This document shows, one piece after another, positions 1 to 8,191 of a stretch of 45,112 bases of DNA. The DNA is taken from NCBI GenBank assembly GCA_000434995.1, contig FR895327.1, forward strand, positions 5,532-50,643. Direction: 5' to 3'. How positions within the stretch are numbered: the stretch's first letter is position 1; every line of letters starts with the position of its first letter. A program made the position numbers and the translations under genes. This stretch comes from Firmicutes bacterium CAG:341. GTDB taxonomy: Bacteria; Bacillota; Clostridia; Oscillospirales; Acutalibacteraceae. The notes below the pieces were generated by a model. The model was not told where the DNA came from, did not search any database, and was given only the letters and a program-made list of their open reading frames with translations.

Positions 1-7
1 AAAAAAC

Positions 8-32
8 CAGCCGATTTCTCGGCTGTTTTTTT
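8..32. terminator. Bidirectional intrinsic terminator at the left edge
   Basis: A 7-bp perfect stem (8-14 with 19-25, loop TTTC) is followed by seven T on the plus strand and preceded by six A, so it can end transcription in both directions. On the minus strand it lies about 75 bases after the Gx/HepI gene and closes the rnf operon. On the plus strand it would serve a gene lying left of the window. The stretch 33-105 holds no gene that I can see. Confidence 0.8.
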
Positions 33-105
33 GTATTTGTTTTATATGTTAAACTCACATTTTTAATTTGCTTTTCTCCATAACGCTGCGTTTTTTAGTA
101 TTTCT

Positions 106-609
106 TCAATAAGCCGGCTTTTTCCATCGTTTGATAATTATATCTGCTATAATTCCGTTTATTATACCTGTAATCAAGCCTGAAAGCATAAGAATCGGAA
201 AATAATAAATTATCCTATATGTATTCATAACTATGCCGGCAACAATGATTTGACCGAGATTATGAATTGTTCCTCCAAATGCAGATACACCGATTGGTGT
301 AAATTTATCAAACTTCTTAAAGGTACACATTACTGCAAACGAAAGCAAACCGCCGACTAAACTATAAATCATTGCAAATGTGCCATTAAATATTAAACCT
401 GAAAGCACTATGCGAAGTAATGATATAAAAAACGCATCCTTAATATTCATTGTATAAATGGCAACAATCACAACTAAATTTGCAAGGCCGAGCTTTATTC
501 CCGGAATTCCAAAATTGAAAGGTACAAGCGACTCCAAATATGAAAATGCAAATGCCAAAGAAATCATCAACGCAAGTGTGCAAAGTCTTTTTACATCAAT
601 TTTTTTCAC
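106..609 (-). CDS. Gx transporter / heptaprenyl diphosphate synthase component I-like membrane protein
   Basis: This 167-residue protein is almost wholly hydrophobic, with about five membrane spans and a short basic tail. The pattern of small-residue-rich helices (IPGIKLGLANLV near residue 35, GGTIHNLGQ near 113) fits the Gx transporter / HepI family, whose members resemble ECF S-components. In clostridia such genes often close rnf or apbE operons or precede a polyprenyl synthase. Here it overlaps the NusG-II gene by 4 bases and is the last gene of the operon. No polyprenyl synthase follows inside the window. The substrate is unknown; a link to quinone, isoprenoid or flavin supply is inference from position only. 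Confidence 0.75.
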   Translation of the reverse strand: MKKIDVKRLCTLALMISLAFAFSYLESLVPFNFGIPGIKLGLANLVVIVAIYTMNIKDAFFISLLRIVLSGLIFNGTFAMIYSLVGGLLSFAVMCTFKKFDKFTPIGVSAFGGTIHNLGQIIVAGIVMNTYRIIYYFPILMLSGLITGIINGIIADIIIKRWKKPAY

Positions 610-986
610 TTTGCCACCCCGTCTACATCTTCGCTTTTATCACTGATTACAGTTATTTCAACTTTATTTGGCAAACAAATTATAGATTCATTGCTTTTAC
701 TTATCTCTTTATGATTTTTACAAATCTTATCCTTGCAATCAGCGTAAATCATTTTAACTTTTCCGTTTTTTATTTGTACTGTATTACAAATATCACCGTT
801 ATCATTATATACATTGTAAACGCAGTCTTTATTTAAGTCTAAAACAGCTATTTGAACTGAATTTTGCTCAACCAATACCCTATCACCGCTTTTAGAAAAA
901 AGATTCATAATCAAGAATACGCAAGCCGTTATAATAATAATTGATAAAATCAGAATTAAATCATTTTTTCTTTTTTTATTTTGCAC
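606..986 (-). CDS. NusG domain II-containing small membrane-anchored protein
   Basis: The 126-residue product has one N-terminal membrane segment (about residues 10-31) and a small outside domain. That domain has the NusG-II type pattern: a short beta-rich stretch, a Cys pair in YADCKDKICKNHKEIS, and a hydrophobic CLPNKVEITV end. Proteins of this type sit beside apbE and rnf genes in many clostridia. It overlaps apbE by 11 bases and the next gene by 4, so translation is probably coupled. The role is not established; the fixed neighbourhood suggests a helper of Rnf assembly or flavin attachment. The family call is good, the function is inference. Confidence 0.75.
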   Translation of the reverse strand: MQNKKRKNDLILILSIIIITACVFLIMNLFSKSGDRVLVEQNSVQIAVLDLNKDCVYNVYNDNGDICNTVQIKNGKVKMIYADCKDKICKNHKEISKSNESIICLPNKVEITVISDKSEDVDGVAK

Positions 987-1986
987 TGTTTACCCCGCTT
1001 GTTTTAGTAATCTTACCGCTATTATCCATCCAAATGACTTCTATATCATTATCCTTTGCAAATTGTAAACCGTCAGATAAATTCATACAAAATAATGCTG
1101 TTGAATAAGCATCTGCAAGCGCACTGTTATTACAAATAACTGTAACCGAAGTGAAATAATCAGCCGGAAAAAGCGTATTTTTATCAATAATATGGCAATA
1201 CTTTTTACCGCCGACTGTATAATACCTTTGGTACGAACCGCTTGTAACAACGCTTGTTTTATCATCAGCAATAACTTTATCTAAATATTCGCTTGAATTC
1301 GGATTTTCAATTCCTATAATAAAATTTGTATTATCCGGCTTATTGCCGACTGTAATTATATTTCCGCCAAGTGAAATAACGGCACTCTGCCACAAATCAT
1401 TATCTGTAATAAATTGATAAATTTTATTGCAAACAAACCCTTTGGCAATTGCGCCGACATCAAGTTTTAATTTGCTGTCTTTAAAATACACAGTTGATTT
1501 ATCAGTATCAATAATCAAGTCATCAATATCGGTATGCTTTGATGCATCAATAAGTATATCACGCGAAGGTAATGATTTTCCCTCTTCTCTATAATAGTGC
1601 CATATTGATAAAACACTGCCCATTGCTATATTAACTAATCCTTTTGTACGCTCAAAAACATCCTTACCGAAAGTCAGAAGTTCAATTATTTCTGCGTCAA
1701 CTTTAATCGGAGATTTATAGGCATTTTCGTTGATATATTTTAAATTTTTTAGTTTATCATAACTGTTATATATATCAAAAAGCATTGAATATTTTTTTAT
1801 TTGAGCATATAATTTTTCATATTTTTTATCAAACTCACTTTGTGAAATATCATACGCGGTTACAGATGAAGCTGTATCAAATAAATCTAAAAAGCTTTTT
1901 GAATATTTTGAATATTTACTATTGCTGCAACCAAATAAGCTAAGCAATAAAACTAAGGAGAGGACTAATGAGATTGTTTTTTTCAT
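976..1986 (-). CDS. apbE: FAD:protein FMN transferase (ApbE), lipoprotein
   Basis: ApbE attaches FMN from FAD to a threonine of target proteins; in Rnf the targets are RnfG and RnfD. The 336-residue product has a lipoprotein signal with lipobox LFGC (Cys20), so it acts on the outer face of the membrane, where the RnfG flavin site lies. Family motifs include LDVGAIAKGFVCNKI in the middle, GGNIITVG, and a VTSGSYQRYY stretch. It follows rnfB by 15 bases with a GGAGGGG-type ribosome site, in the same operon as its likely substrates. Length is normal. The only uncertainty is whether it also serves other flavoproteins. Confidence 0.93.
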   Translation of the reverse strand: MKKTISLVLSLVLLLSLFGCSNSKYSKYSKSFLDLFDTASSVTAYDISQSEFDKKYEKLYAQIKKYSMLFDIYNSYDKLKNLKYINENAYKSPIKVDAEIIELLTFGKDVFERTKGLVNIAMGSVLSIWHYYREEGKSLPSRDILIDASKHTDIDDLIIDTDKSTVYFKDSKLKLDVGAIAKGFVCNKIYQFITDNDLWQSAVISLGGNIITVGNKPDNTNFIIGIENPNSSEYLDKVIADDKTSVVTSGSYQRYYTVGGKKYCHIIDKNTLFPADYFTSVTVICNNSALADAYSTALFCMNLSDGLQFAKDNDIEVIWMDNSGKITKTSGVNSAK

Positions 1987-2001
1987 AAGTCCCCTCCTCT
2001 C

Positions 2002-2805
2002 TTAATTTAGAAAATTCTTAATAACTTTAGTTGGGCATTTTTGAGCGCAAAGCCCACATTCGTTGCATTTATTATAATCTATTTTAGCAATGTTATCAAT
2101 CACTTTAACAGCATCGTTAGGGCAATTTCTTTCACACATACCGCAACCTATACAACCGGCTTGGCAATTATCTTTAACTACCTTACCACGCTGTTTATTT
2201 GAACACTGAACTCGATATTTTGAATCATATGGTACAATTTCAATAAGCTTTAACGGGCAAGCTTTAACGCATTTACCGCAAGCAATGCAAAGTTCTTGAT
2301 CAACAACTGCTTTTCCGTTAATAATTCTAATAGCCTGATTATCACAAACATCTGCACAAGAGCCATAACCCATACAACCGTATTGGCAACTTCTTTCACC
2401 GCCGCCGGGCGTAACGGAAGCTGAAGTGCAAGTTCGAGTTCCGTAATAATTATATTTTTGATGCCTTACTTCACAAGTACCCGAGCATTTAACAAAAGCA
2501 GTTTGCCTTACATAATCACCAGCTTGTGTACCCATAATTTCAGCAATTTTATCAGCACCTGCCTTACCTGCAGGTGGGCAGGCATTAACCGGTGCTTCGC
2601 CTTTGGCAATTGCTTTTGCCAACGCGTCACATCCTGCATAGCCGCAAGCACCGCAATTATTACCTGCAAGTGCCTGCCTGATTTTTATTTCCTTTTCATC
2701 AACTTCAACATGAAATATCTTTTCTGCAACACTGAGAAGTATTGCGATAATAAGACCTACAATTGCAACAACTGCTGAAGCAATAATAATATTTTTAATT
2801 TCCAT
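2002..2805 (-). CDS. rnfB: Rnf complex subunit RnfB (iron-sulfur electron input subunit)
   Basis: RnfB receives electrons from reduced ferredoxin. The 267-residue protein has one N-terminal membrane helix (about residues 5-27) and then the RnfB-type cluster motif CGACGYAGC with a further Cys about 20 residues on (NACPPAG). After that come several ferredoxin-like Cys sets, including CIACGKCVKACP, CIGCGMCERNCP and CNECGLCAQKCP. It lies 12 bases after rnfA and just before apbE. Cys-rich RnfB with extra clusters is usual in clostridial Rnf. Confidence 0.95.
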   Translation of the reverse strand: MEIKNIIIASAVVAIVGLIIAILLSVAEKIFHVEVDEKEIKIRQALAGNNCGACGYAGCDALAKAIAKGEAPVNACPPAGKAGADKIAEIMGTQAGDYVRQTAFVKCSGTCEVRHQKYNYYGTRTCTSASVTPGGGERSCQYGCMGYGSCADVCDNQAIRIINGKAVVDQELCIACGKCVKACPLKLIEIVPYDSKYRVQCSNKQRGKVVKDNCQAGCIGCGMCERNCPNDAVKVIDNIAKIDYNKCNECGLCAQKCPTKVIKNFLN

Positions 2806-2817
2806 ATTGCTCCCCTC

Positions 2818-3396
2818 CTACTTTAATGAGCCGAAGCCATAAAAGGCTATTGCCATTAGGCAGGCTGTTAAAAGAACAGCAGGTGTACCCTTAAAAGCTT
2901 TTGGAAAATCGTTGTTTTCAATTCTTTCTCTAATTCCCGCCATAATTATAATTGCAAGAGCAAAACCGACTGCTGTACCGAAACCTGTAATTACAGATGT
3001 TATAAAATTATTATTTTCCTGAACATTTGTAAGGGCAACACCCAGTACTGCACAGTTAGTTGTAATAAGCGGAAGATAAACACCGAGTGCCTGATAAAGC
3101 TTTGGTACATATTTCTTTAAAAACAGTTCAATAAGCTGAACCAAAGCCGCAATTACAAGAATGAAAATAATTGTGTTTAAATAAGTAATATGTAATTTAT
3201 TTATAACAAAAGTATATAAAAGATTTGTTACTGCACTTGCTATTGTAATTACAAATATAACAGCACCGCCCATACCTGCCGCTGTTTTAACATTTTTAGA
3301 TACACCGAGAAATGGGCAAATACCTAAAAACTGGCTTAATACAACATTATTTATAAGTGCAGTAGTCATTAACACAAGAAATAAGGTTTTTAACAT
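2818..3396 (-). CDS. rnfA: Rnf complex membrane subunit RnfA
   Basis: RnfA is one of the paired integral subunits (with RnfE) that hold the intramembrane iron-sulfur site and help form the ion path. The 192-residue product has six predicted membrane spans. It carries the family motifs LGICPFLGVSKN near the N terminus and TTNCAVLGVAL in the middle; both contain the cysteines that bind the shared cluster. Its start codon overlaps the rnfE stop by one base (TAATG). The paralogous relation to RnfE, visible as TTNCAVLG versus VVNCIILG, is as expected. Confidence 0.95.
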   Translation of the reverse strand: MLKTLFLVLMTTALINNVVLSQFLGICPFLGVSKNVKTAAGMGGAVIFVITIASAVTNLLYTFVINKLHITYLNTIIFILVIAALVQLIELFLKKYVPKLYQALGVYLPLITTNCAVLGVALTNVQENNNFITSVITGFGTAVGFALAIIIMAGIRERIENNDFPKAFKGTPAVLLTACLMAIAFYGFGSLK

Positions 3397-4094
3397 TATT
3401 TGTTTACCTCCTTATTTTCTGTTTCTTTGCACAGCGAATTGCAGTGTGCACAGTCCCCGCCGCATACATTTTCATCATTTGTGTGCCTGTTTGCACCCTT
3501 TGCACCAAATTTATTTTGCAATGCACATAAAAATGCCAGCACAAGAAATGCACCCGGTGCTAATATAAATATTGATACGCCTTCATAACTTTTCGGTAAT
3601 AACTGAAGATTAAATATTTTTCCGGTGCCGATAAGTTCACGAACTATGCCTATTGAAGTTAAGCCGATTGTAAAACCTAAACCCATACCAAGTCCGTCAA
3701 ATATTGAAGGAATAACTTTATTTTTTGAAGCATAACTCTCGGCACGGCCAAGAATTATGCAGTTAACAACAATAAGCGGAATATAAAGTCCTAAAGCGTC
3801 ATAAAGAGATGTGACATAAGCCTGAAGTACCATTTGAACAATTGTTACAAATGACGCTACGATTACAATATAAGCAGGCATACGCACACCATCAGGTATT
3901 ACTTTTCTTAAAAGTGAAATAAGCATATTACTCATTACTAAAACAACGGTGGTTGCAAGCCCCATACCAAGCCCGTTTATTGCCGAAGTTGTAACAGCAA
4001 GAGTCGGGCACATACCAAGCATAAGTACGAAGGTTGGATTTTCCTTAACAATACCGTTATATAAGCGTTCAATCGGTGTTTTCAAGTTAATCAA
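3396..4094 (-). CDS. rnfE: Rnf complex membrane subunit RnfE
   Basis: RnfE pairs with RnfA in the membrane core of the complex. The 232-residue product has the motifs LGMCPTLAVTT (residues about 26-36) and VVNCIILGRAE (about 110), each giving one cluster cysteine, and six membrane spans. It ends in a Cys-rich hydrophilic tail (CGGDCAHCNSLCKE). That tail is longer than in the proteobacterial protein and could bind a metal, but this is only a guess. It overlaps rnfG by 8 bases and rnfA by one. Confidence 0.94.
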   Translation of the reverse strand: MINLKTPIERLYNGIVKENPTFVLMLGMCPTLAVTTSAINGLGMGLATTVVLVMSNMLISLLRKVIPDGVRMPAYIVIVASFVTIVQMVLQAYVTSLYDALGLYIPLIVVNCIILGRAESYASKNKVIPSIFDGLGMGLGFTIGLTSIGIVRELIGTGKIFNLQLLPKSYEGVSIFILAPGAFLVLAFLCALQNKFGAKGANRHTNDENVCGGDCAHCNSLCKETENKEVNK

Positions 4095-4704
4095 CCTCCT
4101 TTAACTGATGGTTATATACAGCAAGTGCGCTGTCTACGGCTTCGCAAACTGCATTTGAAGTTATTGTTGCGCCACTGAGTGCATCAATTTCGGTATCATT
4201 TGACGCACCGTTTTTAGTATAATTTATACCGTTTGCCGATTTGCCGATAAATTGAGATTTAAATTCATCTTCAGTTGCTTTAGCACCAAGGCCGGCAGTT
4301 TCACTATGTGATAAAACAGTAAATCCCGTGATTTTATTTGTTTTATTCGATACACCGATAGCCACTTTTATATCCCCGCCATAGCCTGACGGTGATGTGG
4401 CAGAAAAAACATATCCTATTAAATTACCGTTTTTATCCGTTGCTGCCAAAACATCATCCACACTGCATTGTGAAAGATTTTCTTTTTCTAATGATTTTGA
4501 AGAAGCCTTAAGAATTTCATCAGAATTATCCATAACTTTAAATTCGGCATTAGGGTATACAACTTCATAAGCTTCAAGCCTTGCTTTATCCTGAGCTTTT
4601 GCAATAGGCTCTTTTGTAACTTCGTTTACAAATGCAAGTGATACACCTGCAACAAGAGTTATTACAAAAAGTGCAAGACAGTTTTTTAAAAATTTATTTT
4701 TCAC
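4087..4704 (-). CDS. rnfG: Rnf complex flavoprotein subunit RnfG
   Basis: RnfG carries a covalent FMN on a threonine. The 205-residue product has one N-terminal membrane helix and an outside FMN-binding domain. The flavinylation motif SGATITSNAV is near residue 180 (the second Thr is the expected attachment site, D/SGATxT). HSETAGLGAK, also typical of the FMN-binding domain, is near residue 130. ApbE is encoded in the same operon. It lies 3 bases after rnfD. Confidence 0.94.
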   Translation of the reverse strand: MKNKFLKNCLALFVITLVAGVSLAFVNEVTKEPIAKAQDKARLEAYEVVYPNAEFKVMDNSDEILKASSKSLEKENLSQCSVDDVLAATDKNGNLIGYVFSATSPSGYGGDIKVAIGVSNKTNKITGFTVLSHSETAGLGAKATEDEFKSQFIGKSANGINYTKNGASNDTEIDALSGATITSNAVCEAVDSALAVYNHQLKEVD

Positions 4705-4707
4705 GCC

Positions 4708-5661
4708 TTACACCCCCTCTTTCTTGCGCATACCGAAAGCTTTAGGAACAGTTATTTTTTCAATAAGAGGTACAACAAGATTTGAGGTAATTATTGCATA
4801 TGAAACGCCCTCTGCACTTGAACCTAAGACTCTGAAAACTGCTGTTAAAAAGCCTATAAGAACGGCATATATAATTTGACCCTTTTTAGTAATCGGGCTT
4901 GTTGTATAATCGGTAGCCATAAATACCGCACCACTCATAAGTCCGCCCGTTAATAAATTGCCTAAAGCGAAATTGAGAGTGCTGTAATCAAAGCCGATAT
5001 GTTTGCCTTTAATTAAAGCGAAAATAAGAACAAACACGATTGTGGAAGCCATATAAATAACCGGAATACGCGGTGTTATAACTTTTTTCACCAAAAGATA
5101 TACAAAACCAATAAGTATAGCCACACAGCAAACTTCACCAATACATCCGCTTTGAAGCCCTAAAAATGCATCTTTAAGGTTTATAAGTTCACCCGATTTT
5201 ATTTGAGCAAGCGGTGTTGCAGATGATACACCGTCGGCAGTAGAAAAATCAGTCATTCTTGATGTAAAAGATATAAGCAAAAAGCACCTTGCGGCTAAAG
5301 CAGGGTTCATAATATTTTGACCTATTCCGCCGAAAAGCATTTTAACCACAATAATTGCAAATACACCGCCTATGGCAGGAACCCACCACGCAACTTGCGG
5401 CGGCATATTAAGTGCGATTATTAACCCCGTCACCACAGCACTGAAATCAAATACGGTAACAGGTTTTTTATATATCAGTTCAAACACAAGCTCGCTTAAT
5501 ACACAGCTTGCAACGGATGAAATGATAACAAGTAACGCATTTACACCAAAATGCCATACGCCGAAAGCTAAAGTAGGAACAAGTGCAATGCAAACATCAA
5601 TCATAATTTTTTGAGTAGAACTCTTATCTCTTATATGAGGTGAAACCGAAACATTATACAT
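4708..5661 (-). CDS. rnfD: Rnf complex membrane flavoprotein subunit RnfD
   Basis: RnfD is a membrane subunit with a covalent FMN. The 317-residue product has about nine to ten membrane spans. The N terminus SVSPHIRDKSSTQKIM is family-typical, and the stretch NPALAARCFLL occurs in the middle. The conserved ATDYTTSPITKKG loop near residue 250 follows the second half of the transporter-like fold. It lies 11 bases after rnfC and 3 bases before rnfG. The product is clearly of the RnfD/NqrB family; the Rnf set of six genes settles it as RnfD. Confidence 0.94.
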   Translation of the reverse strand: MYNVSVSPHIRDKSSTQKIMIDVCIALVPTLAFGVWHFGVNALLVIISSVASCVLSELVFELIYKKPVTVFDFSAVVTGLIIALNMPPQVAWWVPAIGGVFAIIVVKMLFGGIGQNIMNPALAARCFLLISFTSRMTDFSTADGVSSATPLAQIKSGELINLKDAFLGLQSGCIGEVCCVAILIGFVYLLVKKVITPRIPVIYMASTIVFVLIFALIKGKHIGFDYSTLNFALGNLLTGGLMSGAVFMATDYTTSPITKKGQIIYAVLIGFLTAVFRVLGSSAEGVSYAIITSNLVVPLIEKITVPKAFGMRKKEGV

Positions 5662-5672
5662 ACTTATCCCCC

Positions 5673-6992
5673 CTACTTCGCAATTTTGCTTTCACGAACT
5701 TTAATTTTCGCAAGCTTAAATGTTTGAGTCAGCGGTCTTTTGGCAGGGCATACATATGTGCAACAGCCACATTCAATACATTCCATACCATATAGTTTTT
5801 CAAACCGCTCATAATCTTTATTTACAGCAGCCTGTGCCATAAGCTGCGGTACAAGTGTTTCAGGGCATACACCTACACATCTTCCACACCTTATACACGA
5901 AGTCGTTTCCATTTTTTCAACATCATCTTTCGATATTGCCAATATAGAAGATGATGTTTTAACAACCGGATAATCAAGGCTGTCCATTGCCATACCCATC
6001 ATTGGACCGCCTGAAATAATTTTAACTGCATTATCCTTAAGTCCGCCGCATTCATCACATAAAAATTTATGCGATACGCCGAGCAAAACATCAACATTGG
6101 CAGGCTGTGCCATTGCATCACCCGTTAAAGTTACAACCCTGTGAATAAGTGGCATATTCATTTTTACCGCTTCATAAATTGCGATAACAGTAGCAATATT
6201 AAGCACTATAACACCGGCATCAGCAGGTAAGATGTGTGAGTTAATTTGCCTGCCTGTAACAGATGATATAAGTCGCCTTTCGCCGCCCTGCGGATAGCGG
6301 GTTGAAAGCGACATTACATTTATTCTGCTGTTACCGTTACATTCAAATGAAAGTGCGTCAATGGCTTTTGGCTTATTATCCTCAATACCTATAATAGCTT
6401 TTGCTTTTTCAAATAAGCGAAGAACTATTGCAATTCCCTCAATTATATCCCTGCTTCTTTCGAGCATTAAGCGGTAATCAGAAGTCAAATACGGTTCACA
6501 TTCAGAGCCGTTAATTATTATGTAATCAATATTTTGATTTTTTGGTGAAAGTTTAACACCTGTCGGAAAGCCGGCACCGCCCATACCAACTATGCCGCTG
6601 TCACCTATTATCTTGATAATTTCTTCATTTGAAAGCGTGTTGACATCACGATTTATTCCAAAATTCTCTACACTTTCATTTTCAAAATCATTGGTAACAA
6701 TCACACATTTTGATACTTTACCGCTTAACATCAATCTGTCTTCAATAGCTTTAACCTTGCCCGATACAGATGAATACACAGGGCTTGAAACAAATGAACT
6801 TGCTTGACCTATTTTCATACCCTTTAGTACTCGGTCACCTACTTTAACGCAAGGTGTAGCAGGCGCACCAATATGTTGGCTCATAGGAAACACCATAATT
6901 TCTTCGCTGCTAAGCCTTTTAATTTCTTTATCACCGGAATATTCTTTTCCCTCATAGGGATGAACACCGGCTTTAAATTTTCCCTTCATCAT
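5673..6992 (-). CDS. rnfC: Rnf complex subunit RnfC (NADH-binding, iron-sulfur)
   Basis: RnfC is the peripheral subunit that reduces NAD. The 439-residue product has an N-terminal RnfC barrel-sandwich domain and then a Rossmann-like NADH/FMN domain with GMGGAGFPTGVK (about residue 145). Two 4Fe-4S motifs follow near the end: CIRCGRCVGVCPE and CIECGCCTYVCPAK. The first of two adjacent ATG codons is preferred, because a GAGGG ribosome site lies 7 bases before it. It is the first gene of the rnf operon and has its own promoter at 7027-7055. Confidence 0.95.
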   Translation of the reverse strand: MMKGKFKAGVHPYEGKEYSGDKEIKRLSSEEIMVFPMSQHIGAPATPCVKVGDRVLKGMKIGQASSFVSSPVYSSVSGKVKAIEDRLMLSGKVSKCVIVTNDFENESVENFGINRDVNTLSNEEIIKIIGDSGIVGMGGAGFPTGVKLSPKNQNIDYIIINGSECEPYLTSDYRLMLERSRDIIEGIAIVLRLFEKAKAIIGIEDNKPKAIDALSFECNGNSRINVMSLSTRYPQGGERRLISSVTGRQINSHILPADAGVIVLNIATVIAIYEAVKMNMPLIHRVVTLTGDAMAQPANVDVLLGVSHKFLCDECGGLKDNAVKIISGGPMMGMAMDSLDYPVVKTSSSILAISKDDVEKMETTSCIRCGRCVGVCPETLVPQLMAQAAVNKDYERFEKLYGMECIECGCCTYVCPAKRPLTQTFKLAKIKVRESKIAK

Positions 6993-7026
6993 AATAAATC
7001 CCTCAAATTTATATTACTTGAGTTTA

Positions 7027-7055
7027 ATTTTAACATAATAATACATAAATTTCAA
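7027..7055 (-). promoter_or_regulatory. Sigma-A promoter of the rnf operon
   Basis: On the minus strand TTGAAA (7050-7055) is separated by 17 bases from TAAAAT (7027-7032). The predicted start is about 30 bases before the rnfC ATG, and a GAGGG ribosome site follows. It lies downstream of the terminator that closes the WYL gene, so rnf is transcribed on its own. Confidence 0.75.
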
Positions 7056-7093
7056 TAAACAAAGATAAATTTTTGTTTATTTTAAATAATATA

Positions 7094-7126
7094 TAATAAA
7101 GCAGGAGCTTTGCTCCTGCTTTATTA
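7094..7126 (-). terminator. Intrinsic terminator after the WYL regulator gene
   Basis: A perfect 15-bp stem (7094-7108 with 7112-7126) has a 3-base loop. It lies 11 bases after the WYL gene stop. On the minus strand it is followed by a U-rich but not pure run. It separates the housekeeping run from the rnf operon. Confidence 0.75.
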
Positions 7127-7137
7127 GTATATGTATA

Positions 7138-8139
7138 TTAAAGTTTACCTTTATAGATATTATAAATACTTTTCGCCTTATCGCGCACCATTTTTGCAAG
7201 GTTTTTGGGTGATGTTACTTCAACCCCATCGCCATACTGCATAAGCCAAGAAACAAAACCGTCTGACATAGTAGCCGAAACAGTAGTTTCGAAATGTGAA
7301 CCGTCAACAGCAGTAAGCGGAATATTTTTGCCGAATCTGTCAAGCATTTCTTCTTGAAGCTGAATGTTGCATTTAAGAGTTACTTTACATTCATCACCGG
7401 AAAACATATTAAATCTTTTTGAAACATAGTCCTGCTCGTCAAATTTTTCTTTATAATGGCTCACTTCGCTGAAATGGCGGGATTTTTCATCAAGGATTTC
7501 AAGCTTTTTCATTCTGTCAATTCGCAAATTCATTAAATTATCATATTTTTGATTGTTGCAAACAAGATAGTAATGGTCATCTCGCCAAATCAAAGCATAA
7601 GGAGAAACAGTAAAAGTTTTTTCAGTATGTTTTTTTCTGTTTTGAACATCCACACTTCTTCTGCGATAAATGAACTTAACTTTTTTATTTTCGGTTATTG
7701 CACTGTTCAAACGGTCTATAATAATATAAATTTCTTCATTGTCACACTTTGCGCAATTGGTATCTACATATACCTGACTTTTCATAGTTTTTGCCTGTTC
7801 AACAGAAACAAGGGTTTCAAGCTTTTCAATAAGCGATTCAGTTTTTTTAGGTGTAATAAAGCCTGCGCTTGAAACAGCATCAATTAAAAGCATTACTTCA
7901 GGTATTTCAAATGTACGAGTAGCCATAAAAAAGCCGCGCTTTGGGCTTGTTACAGTTACAATATCACATCCGATTTCATTTAGCGCTGCAATATCGGCAT
8001 AAATTGATTTTCTCTCACATTTAATTCCCTTATCCGCAAGCATTGAAATTAAATCGGTAGTAGACAGTGGGTGTTCATCATCACTGAACTTATCAAGAAA
8101 ATTGTAAATAAATAAAGTTTTAAGCTTTGAATTTTGCAT
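7138..8139 (-). CDS. WYL domain-containing transcriptional regulator
   Basis: The 333-residue product has an N-terminal winged helix (about residues 1-80, with CERKSIYADIAALNEIG as the recognition part, like DeoR-type HTH_11). A WYL domain follows (about 140-240, with VSPYALIWRDDHYYLV and an RIDRM end) and then a WCX-type C-terminal extension. WYL domains sense ligands, often nucleic acid or nucleotides, and control DNA repair, stress or defence genes. A strong start is given by GGGGGATTCTT before the ATG. The gene has its own promoter inside the end of the PBP gene. Its target is not visible; no defence genes lie nearby. Confidence 0.85.
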   Translation of the reverse strand: MQNSKLKTLFIYNFLDKFSDDEHPLSTTDLISMLADKGIKCERKSIYADIAALNEIGCDIVTVTSPKRGFFMATRTFEIPEVMLLIDAVSSAGFITPKKTESLIEKLETLVSVEQAKTMKSQVYVDTNCAKCDNEEIYIIIDRLNSAITENKKVKFIYRRRSVDVQNRKKHTEKTFTVSPYALIWRDDHYYLVCNNQKYDNLMNLRIDRMKKLEILDEKSRHFSEVSHYKEKFDEQDYVSKRFNMFSGDECKVTLKCNIQLQEEMLDRFGKNIPLTAVDGSHFETTVSATMSDGFVSWLMQYGDGVEVTSPKNLAKMVRDKAKSIYNIYKGKL

Positions 8140-8162
8140 AAGAATCCCCCATTTATGATGAC

Positions 8163-8191
8163 ATTATACTACATTTTATCTATACTTTCAA
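8163..8191 (-). promoter_or_regulatory. Sigma-A promoter of the WYL regulator gene
   Basis: TTGAAA (8186-8191) and TATAAT (8163-8168) on the minus strand are spaced by 17 bases. The -35 box lies in the last codons of the PBP gene, and the -10 box directly follows its stop codon. The regulator can therefore be expressed apart from the upstream run. Confidence 0.75.

Noticed and set aside
7138..8139. WYL regulator as a sign of a phage-defence island
   Set aside because: No nuclease, methylase, toxin or other defence gene lies nearby; the neighbours are rnf and cell-wall genes.
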